A stretch of 64,000 nucleotides of DNA, from assembly GCA_037501455.1 (NCBI GenBank), contig CM074860.1, positions 46,324,501 through 46,388,500 on the forward strand. Direction: 5' to 3'. The stretch comes from Lantana camara. Taxonomy: Eukaryota; Streptophyta; Magnoliopsida; Lamiales; Verbenaceae. The notes under the pieces were generated by a model. The model was given only the letters and a program-made list of their open reading frames with translations, ran no database searches and was not told the origin of the DNA. Of the stretch, positions 1 to 10,700 are shown in pieces (position 1 is the first letter of the stretch; each line of letters opens with the position of its first letter). Position numbers and translations under genes: made by a program.

Positions 1-682
1 ATGTTTACACCCCGTAATTCAAACCATAAAATTCATAAAAATATCATAACATGTCATTCAGTAAGCCATTAGTATTTTAGATACATATTTGAAGGAAAAA
101 AAGATCAATTAAAACACATACGGAAGTCAAGGGAGGGAAAGGAACGCAAGGAAGTGGATTTCGGTAAGAGCTGACAGTTTTCGGAAATGCATAAGCTGTA
201 GAAAATTGAACATATCTTGAGTTATAGAAGTTGGAATTGGGTTTTGTTTCTTGGAACTGAAACTATACAAACAGGGCTTTTCGACAATATAAATCTCGAA
301 TTTTGGTTCGATGCGATGTGAAAATGGCGAGAGTTTCAAGTTGGATGAAAGCAGATTATGGGTGAAGTGGCGACACCAAAATGAATCAATTATATCTCAC
401 AATCAAGGAATGATTTTAAGGTGATTCCAATTTGAGGATGTTCTAGACTTCAAGATGTTTGTGGTTACAAATTCAGGTCAATTGGATCTCATTTGGATAT
501 GTAACGAAGAATGAAATCGGGACGGAAAAGATTGAAGGGACAAACGGTAGACAAATGTTACAAGAATAGGGGGGGGGGGGGGGTTAAAGGGGTTAATGGT
601 CTCAAGGCTAAAAATGGTAACGGGGGCTAACGAACACAGGAGATTTAAAGTTTGGAAATGGGTGGTGGTAACGGGGGTTAAC
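1..682 (-). mobile_element. Partial LTR, minus strand, cut at 682 by LTR2a
   Basis: Read on the minus strand, positions about 400 to 120 resemble LTR5 at 22830-23090: both carry a GGTGTCGCCACTT block and then a block ending in TTTCCCTC. This is therefore the central part of a related LTR running off the left edge. Its upstream side (about 569-682) is a G-rich zone with weak GGTAAC..GTTAAC hairpins and a 15-G run, at the place where other LTRs carry a hairpin array. It stops where the plus-strand LTR2a begins at 683. The five bases before that point are TTAAC, a possible target duplication whose partner I did not find. No coding content. Confidence 0.6.
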
Positions 683-1251
683 TGTAACGCCCCGACTTTT
701 CAGACGTAAAGTATGTTGTAAATGTATGTGTTATGAACATGCCTATATGCTCGGTTTATGTTTTCGAATTCATTTGATATGTTAACGAATTTATTTTGAA
801 TCGTGGAACCAAATCGGGGGCTAACGAGCAATTAGCGCACCCTTGGTTCCGAATTTAATATCTTGATCTAGGAAACTCGGATTCGAGTTTCGTCAACTTC
901 GCTGAACTCGCAACGAAAATTCGAGTTTAGTGAAATTAGCCTTATATTTTTCCAAAATCATTTGAACATCCGAAATTCAACCGAAACATGCAACGGGAAC
1001 TCAATCTGCCACCTTTTACCAAATAAATCATAACTTATTCATTTGTTGATCAAATTAACCATGGTTTAAGTCTTTGGAACCCTAACTCAACCCCTTATTC
1101 ATCCATTAACTCCCCAAACCGAGATAACCCTTCCCACTTGGAGTAAATTGGCCAAACATCCTCTGTTTTCCAGAAATCCCGTAGCTAGAGCCAATCCTTT
1201 GAGATTCAAGCTCAAATCTCTTCCAAACCTCCATTAATCCACAAGGTAAGC
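683..1251 (+). mobile_element. LTR2a, first part (interrupted by the LARD)
   Basis: Begins TGTAACGCCCCGAC. It matches the minus-strand LTR2b (38984 downwards) block by block, including the GGGGGCTAACGAGCAATTAG segment and the AACTCGGATTCGAGTTTCGT segment. It runs into a splice-donor-like AAG/GTAAGC at 1244-1251, where the LARD inserted. The same LTR resumes at 11792 after the second copy of TAAGC. Confidence 0.85.
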
Positions 1252-4200
1252 TGTGACGCCCCGTATTCTCGAAAGGCATCCTGATGACATTTACAAGTAA
1301 GTCTCTACACTTGTGCGTGTTTAATTTAAGAGTTCTTGAATTATGTGACTTAATGTAAATCCAATTTAATATGTGTTCATTTGAATTATTCTAAGATTAA
1401 TTGCCAACTTGATTAATTACGAGCATATTTAACCCTAACCTTTTAATTTGATTTAATTCAAATTTATTCCATGAAATAATTGTCAAGTTGATTTTAAATC
1501 CACCATGTTGCTTAACTTGTTTAATTTCGGTTTACTTGAATTCCTTGAGATTAATTGTCAATCATGTGTTTACAAAGTGCCGTTAAATTATACAAAAAGT
1601 TTCTAAAATTAAATTGAATTAAACTCTAATTGGTAAATCTCTATTCCACTTTTATTTGTAAAATTAATTCGGAGCTTGAATGTTTATTCGTAACTTTACT
1701 AATTTTATTTACGATTATTTGTACTATTTGTACGCGCTATTACTTGCTACGCGATAAGGATACCCGGTTGTATATAGCTTGTGCACAAGACACATTTCTC
1801 CCATTCCCTTTTTCTCTCTCTCTCTCTCCTCTCCCACTCTCTCTTTCCTGCGGGTACCATGCGCGGCTTCGGTTACGAGCCCATAACTCGATCGTTTCTC
1901 GACGGAATTCAACAAAAGAATAGTCCATTTCGATTATCTCGGCGAGACCGACGTAAGAGTACCAATTTCACGGCCTAACGACGAACGGTGGCGGAGTTAT
2001 GGACGGATTTCAGTAGCAGCGGCGGAGCTGTCAGACCGCCGCCACTTCACCGGCGTTTCGTGGCGGTTTCCGGCCATCCCCTTGTTACACGCGCCACATG
2101 CCCAGATAGAGGACTTCCTGGCGCAGCGGTTGACGTCGGCGGCACGGCAATCGGAGTAGAGACGGCGCCCATCGCGGCGGCGTCGCGAGTTACTGTAGCG
2201 GCAGCGGCAGAAACTTTGGCGGCCAACGGGGGCCTTTTCCGGCCATATTTTGGTCTCGGGCTCTTCACGAAAGTTGTTCGGAACGACGAGAACTAGTGAC
2301 CTGTCATCAGGCGACTCCAGATTCGGTGGTTTGGTGGCGGATCGGTGGCGGCAAAGTGGCGGTGCAACGGCGGCACTAGCTCCGAGGATTTTTCCGGAAA
2401 GCTACCTTAGGGCTTTCGAAGAGCTCGTCATGGGTAAGACAAAACCTCTTTCGGATCGTATTTTGGTTCACCGGTTTGGAAGTAATTTGAGTTTGAAGAT
2501 TTAGGGTTTTCGTGCTCTTAGATTTCAGATCTACGACAATCGGCTTGGAATTTCCAGAAATTGATTGAGGATTCGGAACGGGCATGAAGACTTCATTGAG
2601 GAATGATTTTTTGGGATTTTTCCGGCGACCTTCGGCGGCGGCCCGGCGGCGGTCCGGCCAAATTCCGGCAGCTACAGTGGTGACATTCCGGCGGCGTTTG
2701 GTCAGAATGTTCATCTCGTTGTGGTGAGTTCAACGCCATCTTCCTTTCGTTAATCGGACACTCGATCTATTTATTACGAATTATTTTGCGTAATTGTGAT
2801 TATTTGAATTAATTGTTTTAAGTGCAAATAAATTGGTTATTGTTGGTTTGTTGATGGAGATGTATTCCAATCATATATGAAAACATGTATTGAATGGATT
2901 GTGATATGCATGAATGTTTCGTTTTACAATTTGAATCCCGATGTGATGAATTTGTGCTATGTGTTTAGATATGAAGGGGTGTTAGTGTAATATTTAGAAA
3001 CTAATCTTTTATGTGACTAAATGAACTTGAATGGTATTTTAGAAGAACGAAACTGTTGTGATTTCTCTATATGAATTTGAGACGTTCTCAATGCTATGTT
3101 TATTGTAAATTGTGTTTCAAATATAAAATTGAGATACATGAAAGATGCTTGAACAACTTGAGACTTGATGCATGATAGGAGTTAGAATTGTAATATCTTG
3201 ATTTACTCTTACTACTTGAAAATGGTATATTATGAATTACGATAAATTGATAATTGTAATGCTTGTAAGTAATTAATTCCTAGTTGAATAATTGTATAAA
3301 CACTTTAAATGAACAATTATGCTTAGTAATCAACTTAGGGGATGTAAGTGTAATATTTATGAAACTATGTATGTGACTTGAGCTTGTGTACCAAACATGT
3401 TGTGAAGTTGTAAAGTATGATCTCAAGTGAATTAAATGCACTCTTTATTTGTATCAAGCATGCCATCTACGTACAACGACTTTGTATGTTTATATGATCA
3501 AGTTGCTCTTACTTATGCACTTTATAACTCGACATGAACTTGATGCTTAATTCTAATATTATAATTGAACCCTGTGACATTAGATGATTTAATATGCATT
3601 TCGTGAATACATTGACTTCCTAAATTGATCTTGCATCTTTGGATATGGAATTGCATGATGGTTGCTTGTAAATATGACCTTGTTGAGCATTGATATGCCT
3701 TGAATGACCACGACACCTTATCCAAGCACAACATGAACACTTATGCATAACCACGATCATGTTGAGCAATGCCGTGCGTCTTGTTTGGTTCATATAGAGT
3801 CTAAGTCTGGGCTTCTGTATGTCTTGTCACAGAGTTTGGTGGTGCCGGTGGGCCTGAGGTTTAGAGTGTTTGGCCCTTCACACTCTCAGACTCTACTTTC
3901 ACGAGGTGAGGTTTAGGATTTTGTATAGTTATGCGACCTATGGCCTTTACATGTTGATTTCTACCCCTGCATGCGAGTATACCTTATAATAGTTATGTAT
4001 GTGTTGAATATGATATTTTTATGACCTTATGCTTGCACTTCTCCGTGGGCGGGCTATCCCTGCAGCGTGGGAATGTAAGTGTGTGAGTCTTGTGTGGGCG
4101 GGCTATCCCTGCAGCATAGGAATATATATAAAAACCAGTTTTTGAAGCATATGTAAGCTATTTTGGGAAAAACAGTGTGTTGTGATTATGTAGCGAGATT

Positions 4201-5314
4201 GCCATGAAAGATTGGCGTATGTGATCCGTTGTGATCTGTTCTGTTGTGATCCGTTGTGATCTGTTCTGTTGTGATCCATTGTGATCTGTGTGTGGATCGA
4301 TCCTGGTGAGTTGCGGAATGGGTACCCCCGGGACGGTTAGGGCCGTCGGGGCATTTATCCATTGCGTAGTTCCATTTGAGATATCATTGTGCGACCTTAG
4401 GGTGATGAGGGAGGCGTGGTATCTTGAGCCTTCGGCTAAGGCCGGGGAGGACTCTTGTGGGTTCGCAACCCCTTGAGGGTGAGTCTATTTTAGACGGTTT
4501 ATTCTCGATGGTATGGGGACGGTACATCTCCTCCATCATTGGTGTAGAGGTTGGATTGATTTTGATTTATGTTATGAGGAGTTGAGGTTGGAAGCTCGTA
4601 CTCGCCGAGCCGTTGATTATGTTATGTTTTGGAATTATGAATCGGGATAGAGTCTTTCTGGAAAATGGTTTCTAAACTTATATCTATATCTTATTCGGGT
4701 TCTTTCAAAACGTTTTGGTATGTAACACCTATCCCCGATTCATGAGTCCATCCTTTTTATTCTGTGCTATGCTCCTTATATATATATATTGTGGGTGTGC
4801 GTTAGCCCCCTCACTCGGTCAAGTTGACTGACCCCTCATTTACACTTTTAGTTGCAGGATTGTTGGCGTTTGCTAGGCGGAAGTGAGTCCTTTGAATTGC
4901 ACTTCGTTGGTCTAGTCTTTCTATTTGCATTGTCTTTTCATACACTTTACTTATGCTTTGACTTGTAGAGTTGAGATTATACTTTACTATTCGGTAGCCC
5001 TGCGTGGCACTCTCTTTCGGCCCTTATGGCACTTGATGATTATTACTTTATGTTGATTTTCGGGACTAGGGATCTATGCTAGTTGAACCCGTCACCTGCT
5101 TTGTATGTTTTGTTTTAAATGCTTCCGCTATCTATTGATGTTGGTTTTAATTGCTTCCGCGCTCTGAGTTTTGGTCAAGTTAGATCCGCCTAGCCTAGTG
5201 TGTGAGTTGGTCTCCCGTTCGCTCTGATTCGGATTCGGGCATGGACTTTCATTTCATGCTTCGGGTCTGGGTCATAGTGCGGGGGATGTGGCATCCTCCG
5301 TTTGGGGTGTTACA
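1252..5314 (+). repeat. 5' LTR of the LARD (4063 bp)
   Basis: Starts TGTGACGCCCCG and ends GGGGTGTTACA. A TATATA at about 1770, next to the palindrome CTTGTGCACAAG and a CT-rich run (1810-1850), is a plausible core promoter. A GC-rich block with many CGGCGG motifs lies at 1985-2700. The GTGAGGTTTAG block (about 3905), the TCGGTC/GACTGA hairpin (4815-4831), the GCTAGGCGGA/TCCGCCTAGC pair (4872-4881 with 5185-5194) and the TGCGGGGGATGTGGC block before the end are shared with other LTR families here. Open frames in it are duplicated only because the LTR is, and none resembles a protein family. Confidence 0.93.
4220..4292 (+). repeat. Short tandem repeat inside the LARD LTR
   Basis: About three copies of a roughly 24-bp unit alternating GTGATCCGTT and GTGATCTGTT. 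The same tract is at about 10692-10764 in the other LTR, with one base different. A duplicated GGGCGGGCTATCCCTGCAGC segment lies just upstream (about 4047 and 4096). Confidence 0.75.
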
Positions 5315-5322
5315 TCCTTAAG

Positions 5323-5334
5323 TGGTATCAGATC
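5323..5334 (+). other. Primer binding site (initiator Met tRNA)
   Basis: TGGTATCAGATC lies 8 bases after the 5' LTR end and is complementary to the 3' end of initiator Met tRNA, with one departure from the TGGTATCAGAGC seen in the element at 47487. It marks the start of minus-strand cDNA synthesis and fixes the left LTR boundary. Confidence 0.88.
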
Positions 5335-5800
5335 TCTAGGTTGCAAAACCGAGCTCTTGAGTCGTGTTGAGTCTGTCTAGGTCGTACGGCATAGGAATAA
5401 CTGCGCATTGCATTTATTTGACTTGATATTTTGACCCTTCGGCATGAATTGTTTTGTGATTATATGATTGTGTGCACATTGTGACTTTGATTATGCAACA
5501 TCTTATTTTATGTGCTTTATAAATTACAACAAATTGTTGCATTTACGTGATATACTTGTTAAGTTTCATTTGCATCCTAATTCGCATGCATCGAATTTAG
5601 TGTTTGAATTTCAGGGTGCTCTATGAGTCAACACTAAGATTTCCCTCCATCAACACTACCTATTAGCACTACAACAAAAACACACCATGATTCAAAGATG
5701 AAAGGATTCTTCACCAAGATGAATGGTCATGAAAAGGTTCAGAGTTAAAGGAATGAGATTTGCTATGTTGACTTACTATCTTAAAGTCAACTGAAAGATG

Positions 5801-6015
5801 GAGTTTGATGAATTTTCACCTTGATGATTCGTTTATTTGGAAGTAGTCACCTTGCTGAGGAAATGAGTCAATGGAGGAGAATCTGACCAAGTAGAACCGT
5901 TTTGAAGGAGTTTGATGAGCTTTCGCCTTGATGGTTCGTTTATTTGGAAGTAGTCACCTTGTTGATAGAAACGAGTTAATGTAGAAGAATCCGATCAAAT
6001 AAGATCCGAGCAAGT
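5801..6015 (+). repeat. Imperfect tandem duplication (about 107 bp x 2)
   Basis: Both units begin GAGTTTGATG and share TTCGTTTATTTGGAAGTAGT and the following CACCTTG. They differ at scattered sites, so the duplication is older than the LTR pair. No coding meaning is seen. Confidence 0.8.
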
Positions 6016-6577
6016 TCAAGAAATGTGGATAGGTAACCATGTTACTTAAGCAACGAGCTACAAACCATCGGTGAGTGTTGAAGGTTTTGGTGCCATTTGG
6101 AGTTAACGAACGACAAGACAAGATTGGTTGTTAGCTCTTTGGGTGTTTCTCTAAGATGAGATGGAAGACATTGTTGATGCGGGAATATAACACTTAGATG
6201 CTGAAAGACTTTATTCAAGTTTTAGAATTATATACCATGGATTGCTTTGGGAAGTACTTAGCACCACGATCATCCAACGAAACTCTGAGGTAAATATCTA
6301 ATTGACAAATGAATCATGGACAACTCCTTGAAGATGAGTAGACTAAGATTTAACACATAAATGAGAATTCTTGGGAGAAACTGAGGATGATTCTAGTTGA
6401 GCAAGGATTACGGTCTAGTAAGGGGTTTGGTGATAAACGAGCTTTGCTGAGTTACCACTTTATGAGAAGACTCAAGACAAAGAAGTTCAGATGACGAAGG
6501 TTGCATCATTACCGGCTTAATCAACTCCTACTGCTTCATCTTGATTTTCTTGTCAAGATTTTTACACTTTGGTTAAC

Positions 6578-6600
6578 GGTACGCCAAGCATTCATGGCAT
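6578..6600 (+). other. Conserved 23-nt motif, copy 1 (LARD)
   Basis: Starts GGTACGCCAAGCATT and ends CATGGCAT. Close matches occur at 6938-6960, minus-strand 15825-15847, minus-strand 39462-39484 and 52386-52408, always in the interior of an element lacking pol. Function unknown. Confidence 0.75.
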
Positions 6601-6937
6601 TTGCATACATGCATCGTTTAAATACTCTTACCTTGTTTTGCTTGATGTGGGTGATGACTATTGCTATTTTAATTGTGATAACTTGGATACCTGATCTAGT
6701 AATTGTAACTTGAAATTTCTACTTGTTATGAACCGTGCTGGAATGAATGAGTTATGTATTTATGTGAACCATTCATGCCTATGTGATTTAAAACTCTCTT
6801 GATTGCTCACTAACTTCCCATACAACATACATACATACTGTAACCTTGTTTTATAGGGATTCCATCGCGATATCCCCCTTGAGTTGAGGTATGAGCGTTG
6901 AATCTATACTCAAGGGACACCGATATCAGTTGTATAA

Positions 6938-6960
6938 GGTACACCAAACATGCATCGCAT
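6938..6960 (+). other. Conserved 23-nt motif, copy 2 (LARD)
   Basis: Starts GGTACACCAAACATG and ends CATCGCAT. It stands 65 bp before the hairpin array at 7025, the closer of the two copies. Confidence 0.7.
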
Positions 6961-7024
6961 ACTTTTCGTCAAGTGTTACTATGATGTGTGTATGTATGAA
7001 TAACTGATCAGTGGATTTATGTGC

Positions 7025-7397
7025 AAGAGAGACCTTAGGTTCCCTCTTTTTACGTGTTGGAGAGATGTAGGATACTCTCTATTTATGTGGTAGAAAGATG
7101 TTGGAATCTTTCTAAGTTTTGTGCGCAAGAGATGTTGGATTCTCTTGTATTTAGATATTCGGAGATGCTGGATTCTCTTGAATCTAAGAGTTTGAGGAAT
7201 GCTGGATTTTCTCAAACTAGAATGTTGGCAGATGCTGGAATCTGTCCGACTTAGGTTGAGAGACGGGGTTCCCTCAATTATGTGCTTGAGAGACGGGGTT
7301 CTCTCTTTTGTGTGTGCTCGAGAGACGGGGTTCCCTCTCTTGTGGGTGCTGAGGGACGGGGCTCTCTCACTTACGTACTGGGAGATGGGATTCTCTC
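7025..7397 (+). repeat. Array of about 12 hairpin units with changing stems
   Basis: Units of about 30-35 bp each form a small stem-loop. Examples are TAGAAAGAT/ATCTTTCTA (7091-7114), CAAGAGA/TCTCTTG (7126-7147), AGTTTGAGGAA/TTTCTCAAACT (7189-7218, one G-U pair), GTTGGCAGAT/ATCTGTCCGAC (7224-7250, one bulge) and GAGAGA/TCTCTC (7288-7305). Loops stay close to TGTTGGA, TGCTGGA or CGGGGT. The stem sequence changes from unit to unit while pairing is kept. The array lies in the last 700 bp before the 3' LTR. E3 and E2b carry similar arrays near their polypurine tracts. Confidence 0.85.
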
Positions 7398-7687
7398 TTG
7401 TTTGTTGTGGTTGCGTTATGCGCTGATCTGACTACGGGTAGCAAGTGGTGCATCTGAGACGACATCGAGGTTGGGTACAGTTGCAGCTATCCGATCATGG
7501 GAATGACCGATCGAGTTCGAACAACTAGCGGATCAAGTACTCGCACGGACCTCGACGATAACAAGACATCCTAAAGGAGGTTCGGTGTAGATGACAGGAG
7601 TAAGCCTCACCATTAGAGTTATGTTCTTACGTGAGTTCCGGAGAAGAGTTGGAGCACTACTACACGAGGATCTACATTTTTGCAGTG

Positions 7688-7723
7688 GAACCTGGGGACC
7701 AGGTTCTCTTAAGGGGGGAAGGT
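7688..7723 (+). other. Pre-PPT hairpin and polypurine tract (LARD)
   Basis: GAACCTGG (7688-7695), a GGA loop and CCAGGTTC (7699-7706) form a perfect 8-bp stem. Directly after it the purine run TTAAGGGGGGAAGG abuts the 3' LTR at 7724. The purine tract primes plus-strand cDNA synthesis. The hairpin has counterparts with other stem sequences in every element here whose 3' LTR junction is visible. Confidence 0.88.
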
Positions 7724-10700
7724 TGTGACGCCCCGTATTCTCGAAAGGCATCCTGATGACATTTACAAGTAAGTCTCTACACTTGTGCGTGTTTAATTTA
7801 AGAGTTCTTGAATTATGTGACTTAATGTAAATCCAATTTAATATGTGTTCATTCGAATTATTCTAAGATTAATTGCCAACTTGATTAATTACGAGCATAT
7901 TTAACCCTAACCTTTTAATTTGATTTAATTCAAATTTATTCCATGAAATAATTGTCAAGTTGATTTTAAATCCACCATGTTGCTTAACTTGTTTAATTTC
8001 GGTTTACTTGAATTCCTTGAGATTAATTGTCAATCATGTGTTTACAAAGTGCCGTTAAATTATACAAAAAGTTTCTAAAATTAAATTGAATTAAACTCTA
8101 ATTGGTAAATCTCTATTCCACTTTTATTTGTAAAATTAATTCGGAGCTTGAATGTTTATTCGTAACTTTACTAATTTTATTTACGATTATTTGTACTATT
8201 TGTACGCGCTATTACTTGCTACGCGATAAGGATACCCGGTTGTATATAGCTTGTGCACAAGACACATTTCTCCCATTCCCTTTTTCTCTCTCTCTCTCTC
8301 CTCTCCCACTCTCTCTTTCCCGCGGGTACCATGCGCGGCTTCGGTTACGAGCCCATAACTCGATCGTTTCTCGACGGAATTCAACAAACGAATAGTCCAT
8401 TTCGATTATCTCGGCGAGACCGACGTAAGAGTACCAATTTCACGGCCTAACGACGAACGGTGGCGGAGTTATGGACGGATTTCAGTAGCAGCGGCGGAGC
8501 TGTCAGACCGCCGCCACTTCACCGGCGTTTCGTGGCGGTTTCCGGCCATCCCCTTGTTACACGCGCCACATGCCCAGATAGAGGACTTCCTGGCGCAGCG
8601 GTTGACGTCGGCGGCGCGGCAATCGGAGTAGAGACGGCGCCCATCGCGGCGGCGTCGCGAGTTACTGTAGCGGCAGCGGCAGAAACTTTGGCGGCCAACG
8701 GGGGCCTTTTCCGGCCATATTTTGGTCTCGGGCTCTTCACGAAAGTTGTTCGGAACGACGAGAACTAGTGACCTGTCATCAGGCGACTCCAGATTCGGTG
8801 GTTTGGTGGCGGATCGGTGGCGGCAAAGTGGCGGTGCAACGGCGGCACTAGCTCCGAGGATTTTTCCGGAAAGCTACCTTAGGGCTTTCGAAGAGCTCGT
8901 CATGGGTAAGACAAAACCTCTTTCGGATCGTATTTTGGTTCACCGGTTTGGAAGTAATTTGAGTTTGAAGATTTAGGGTTTTCGTGCTCTTAGATTTCAG
9001 ATCTACGACAATCGGCTTGGAATTTCCAGAAATTGATTGAGGATTCGGAACGGGCATGAAGACTTCATTCAGGAATGATTTTTTGGGATTTTTCCGGCGA
9101 CCTTCGGCGGCGGCCCGGCGGCGGTCCGGCCAAATTCCGGCAGCTACAGTGGTGACATTCCGGCGGCGTTTGGTCAGAATGTTCGTCTCGTTGTGGTGAG
9201 TTCAACGCCATCTTCCTTTCGTTAATCGGACACTCGATCTATTTATTACGAATTATTTTGCGTAATTGTGATTATTTGAATTAATTGTTTTAAGTGCAAA
9301 TAAATTGGTTATTGTTGGTTTGTTGATGGAGATGTATTCCAATCATATATGAAAACATGTATTGAATGGATTGTGATATGCATGAATGTTTCGTTTTACA
9401 ATTTGAATCCCGATGTGATGAATTTGTGCTATGTGTTTAGATATGAAGGGGTGTTAGTGTAATATTTAGAAACTAATCTTTTATGTGACTAAATGAACTT
9501 GAATGGTATTTTAGAAGAACGAAACTGTTGTGATTTCTCTATATGAATTTGAGACGTTCTCAATGCTATGTTTATTGTAAATTGTGTTTCAAATATAAAA
9601 TTGAGATAAATGAAAGATGCTTGAACAACTTGAGACTTGATGCATGATAGGAGTTAGAATTGTAATATCTTGATTTACTCTTACTACTTGAAAATGGTAT
9701 ATTATGAATTACGATAAATTGATAATTGTAATGCTTGTAAGTAATTAATTCCTAGTTGAATAATTGTATAAACACTTTAAATGAACAATTATGCTTAGTA
9801 ATCAACTTAGGGGATGTAAGTGTAATATTTATGAAACTATGTATGTGACTTGAGCTTGTGTACCAAACATGTTGTGAAGTTGTAAAGTATGATCTCAAGT
9901 GAATTAAATGCACTCTTTATTTGTATCAAGCATGCCATCTACGTACAACGACTTTGTATGTTTATATGATCAAGTTGCTCTTACTTATGCACTTTATAAC
10001 TCGACATGAACTTGATGCTTAATTCTAATATTATAATTGAACCCTGTGACATTAGATGATTTAATATGCATTTCGTGAATACATTGACTTCCTAAATTGA
10101 TCTTGCATCTTTGGATATGGAATTGCATGATGGTTGCTTGTAAATATGACCTTGTTGAGCATTGATATGCCTTGAATGACCACGACACCTTATCCAAGCA
10201 CAACATGAACACTTATGCATAACCACGATCATGTTGAGCAATGCCGTGCGTCTTGTTTGGTTCATATAGAGTCTAAGTCTGGGCTTCTGTATGTCTTGTC
10301 ACAGAGTTTGGTGGTGCCGGTGGGCCTGAGGTTTAGAGTGTTTGGCCCTTCACACTCTCAGACTCTACTTTCACGTGGTGAGGTTTAGGATTTTGTATAG
10401 TTATGCGACCTATGGCCTTTACATGTTGATTTCTACCCCTGCATGCGAGTATACCTTATAATAGTTATGTATGTGTTGAATATGATATTTTTATGACCTT
10501 ATGCTTGCACTTCTCCGTGGGCGGGCTATCCCTGCAGCGTGGGAATGTAAGTGTGTGAGTCTTGCGTGGGCGGGCTATCCCTGCAGCGTAGGAATATATA
10601 TAAAAACCAGTTTTTGAAGCATATGTAAGCTATTTTGGGAAAAACAGTGTGTTGTGATTATGTAGCGAGATTGCCATGAAAGATTGGCGTATGTGATCCG

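Larger units (their letters stand above)
5335..7024 (+). other. Non-coding interior of the LARD
   Basis: No open frame resembles a retrotransposon protein. A TTTCAGGG sequence at about 5610 followed by an ATG corresponds in position to the acceptor-like TTCAGG/ATG before the gag gene of the element at 47487, but no gag follows. An imperfect tandem duplication of about 107 bp lies at 5801-6015, both copies opening GAGTTTGATG. Two copies of a conserved 23-nt motif (6578-6600 and 6938-6960) open the 3' module. A short hydrophobic frame at 6501-6713 has no recognisable features. Confidence 0.8.

Noticed and set aside
678..682. TTAAC as the target duplication of the LTR2a element
   Set aside because: Only one side is visible. 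The right end of LTR2a is lost near 14060, so it is noted but not claimed.
1630..2504. Open frames of 60-102 codons repeated identically at 8102-8976
   Set aside because: They repeat because they lie in the two LTRs of one element. They overlap in several frames and strands, reflect CT-rich and CGGCGG composition, and resemble no protein family.
6501..6713. 70-codon hydrophobic frame in the LARD interior, considered as an envelope-like remnant
   Set aside because: Too short, with no signal-peptide pattern, cysteines or neighbours supporting it, and no counterpart in E3, E2b or N.
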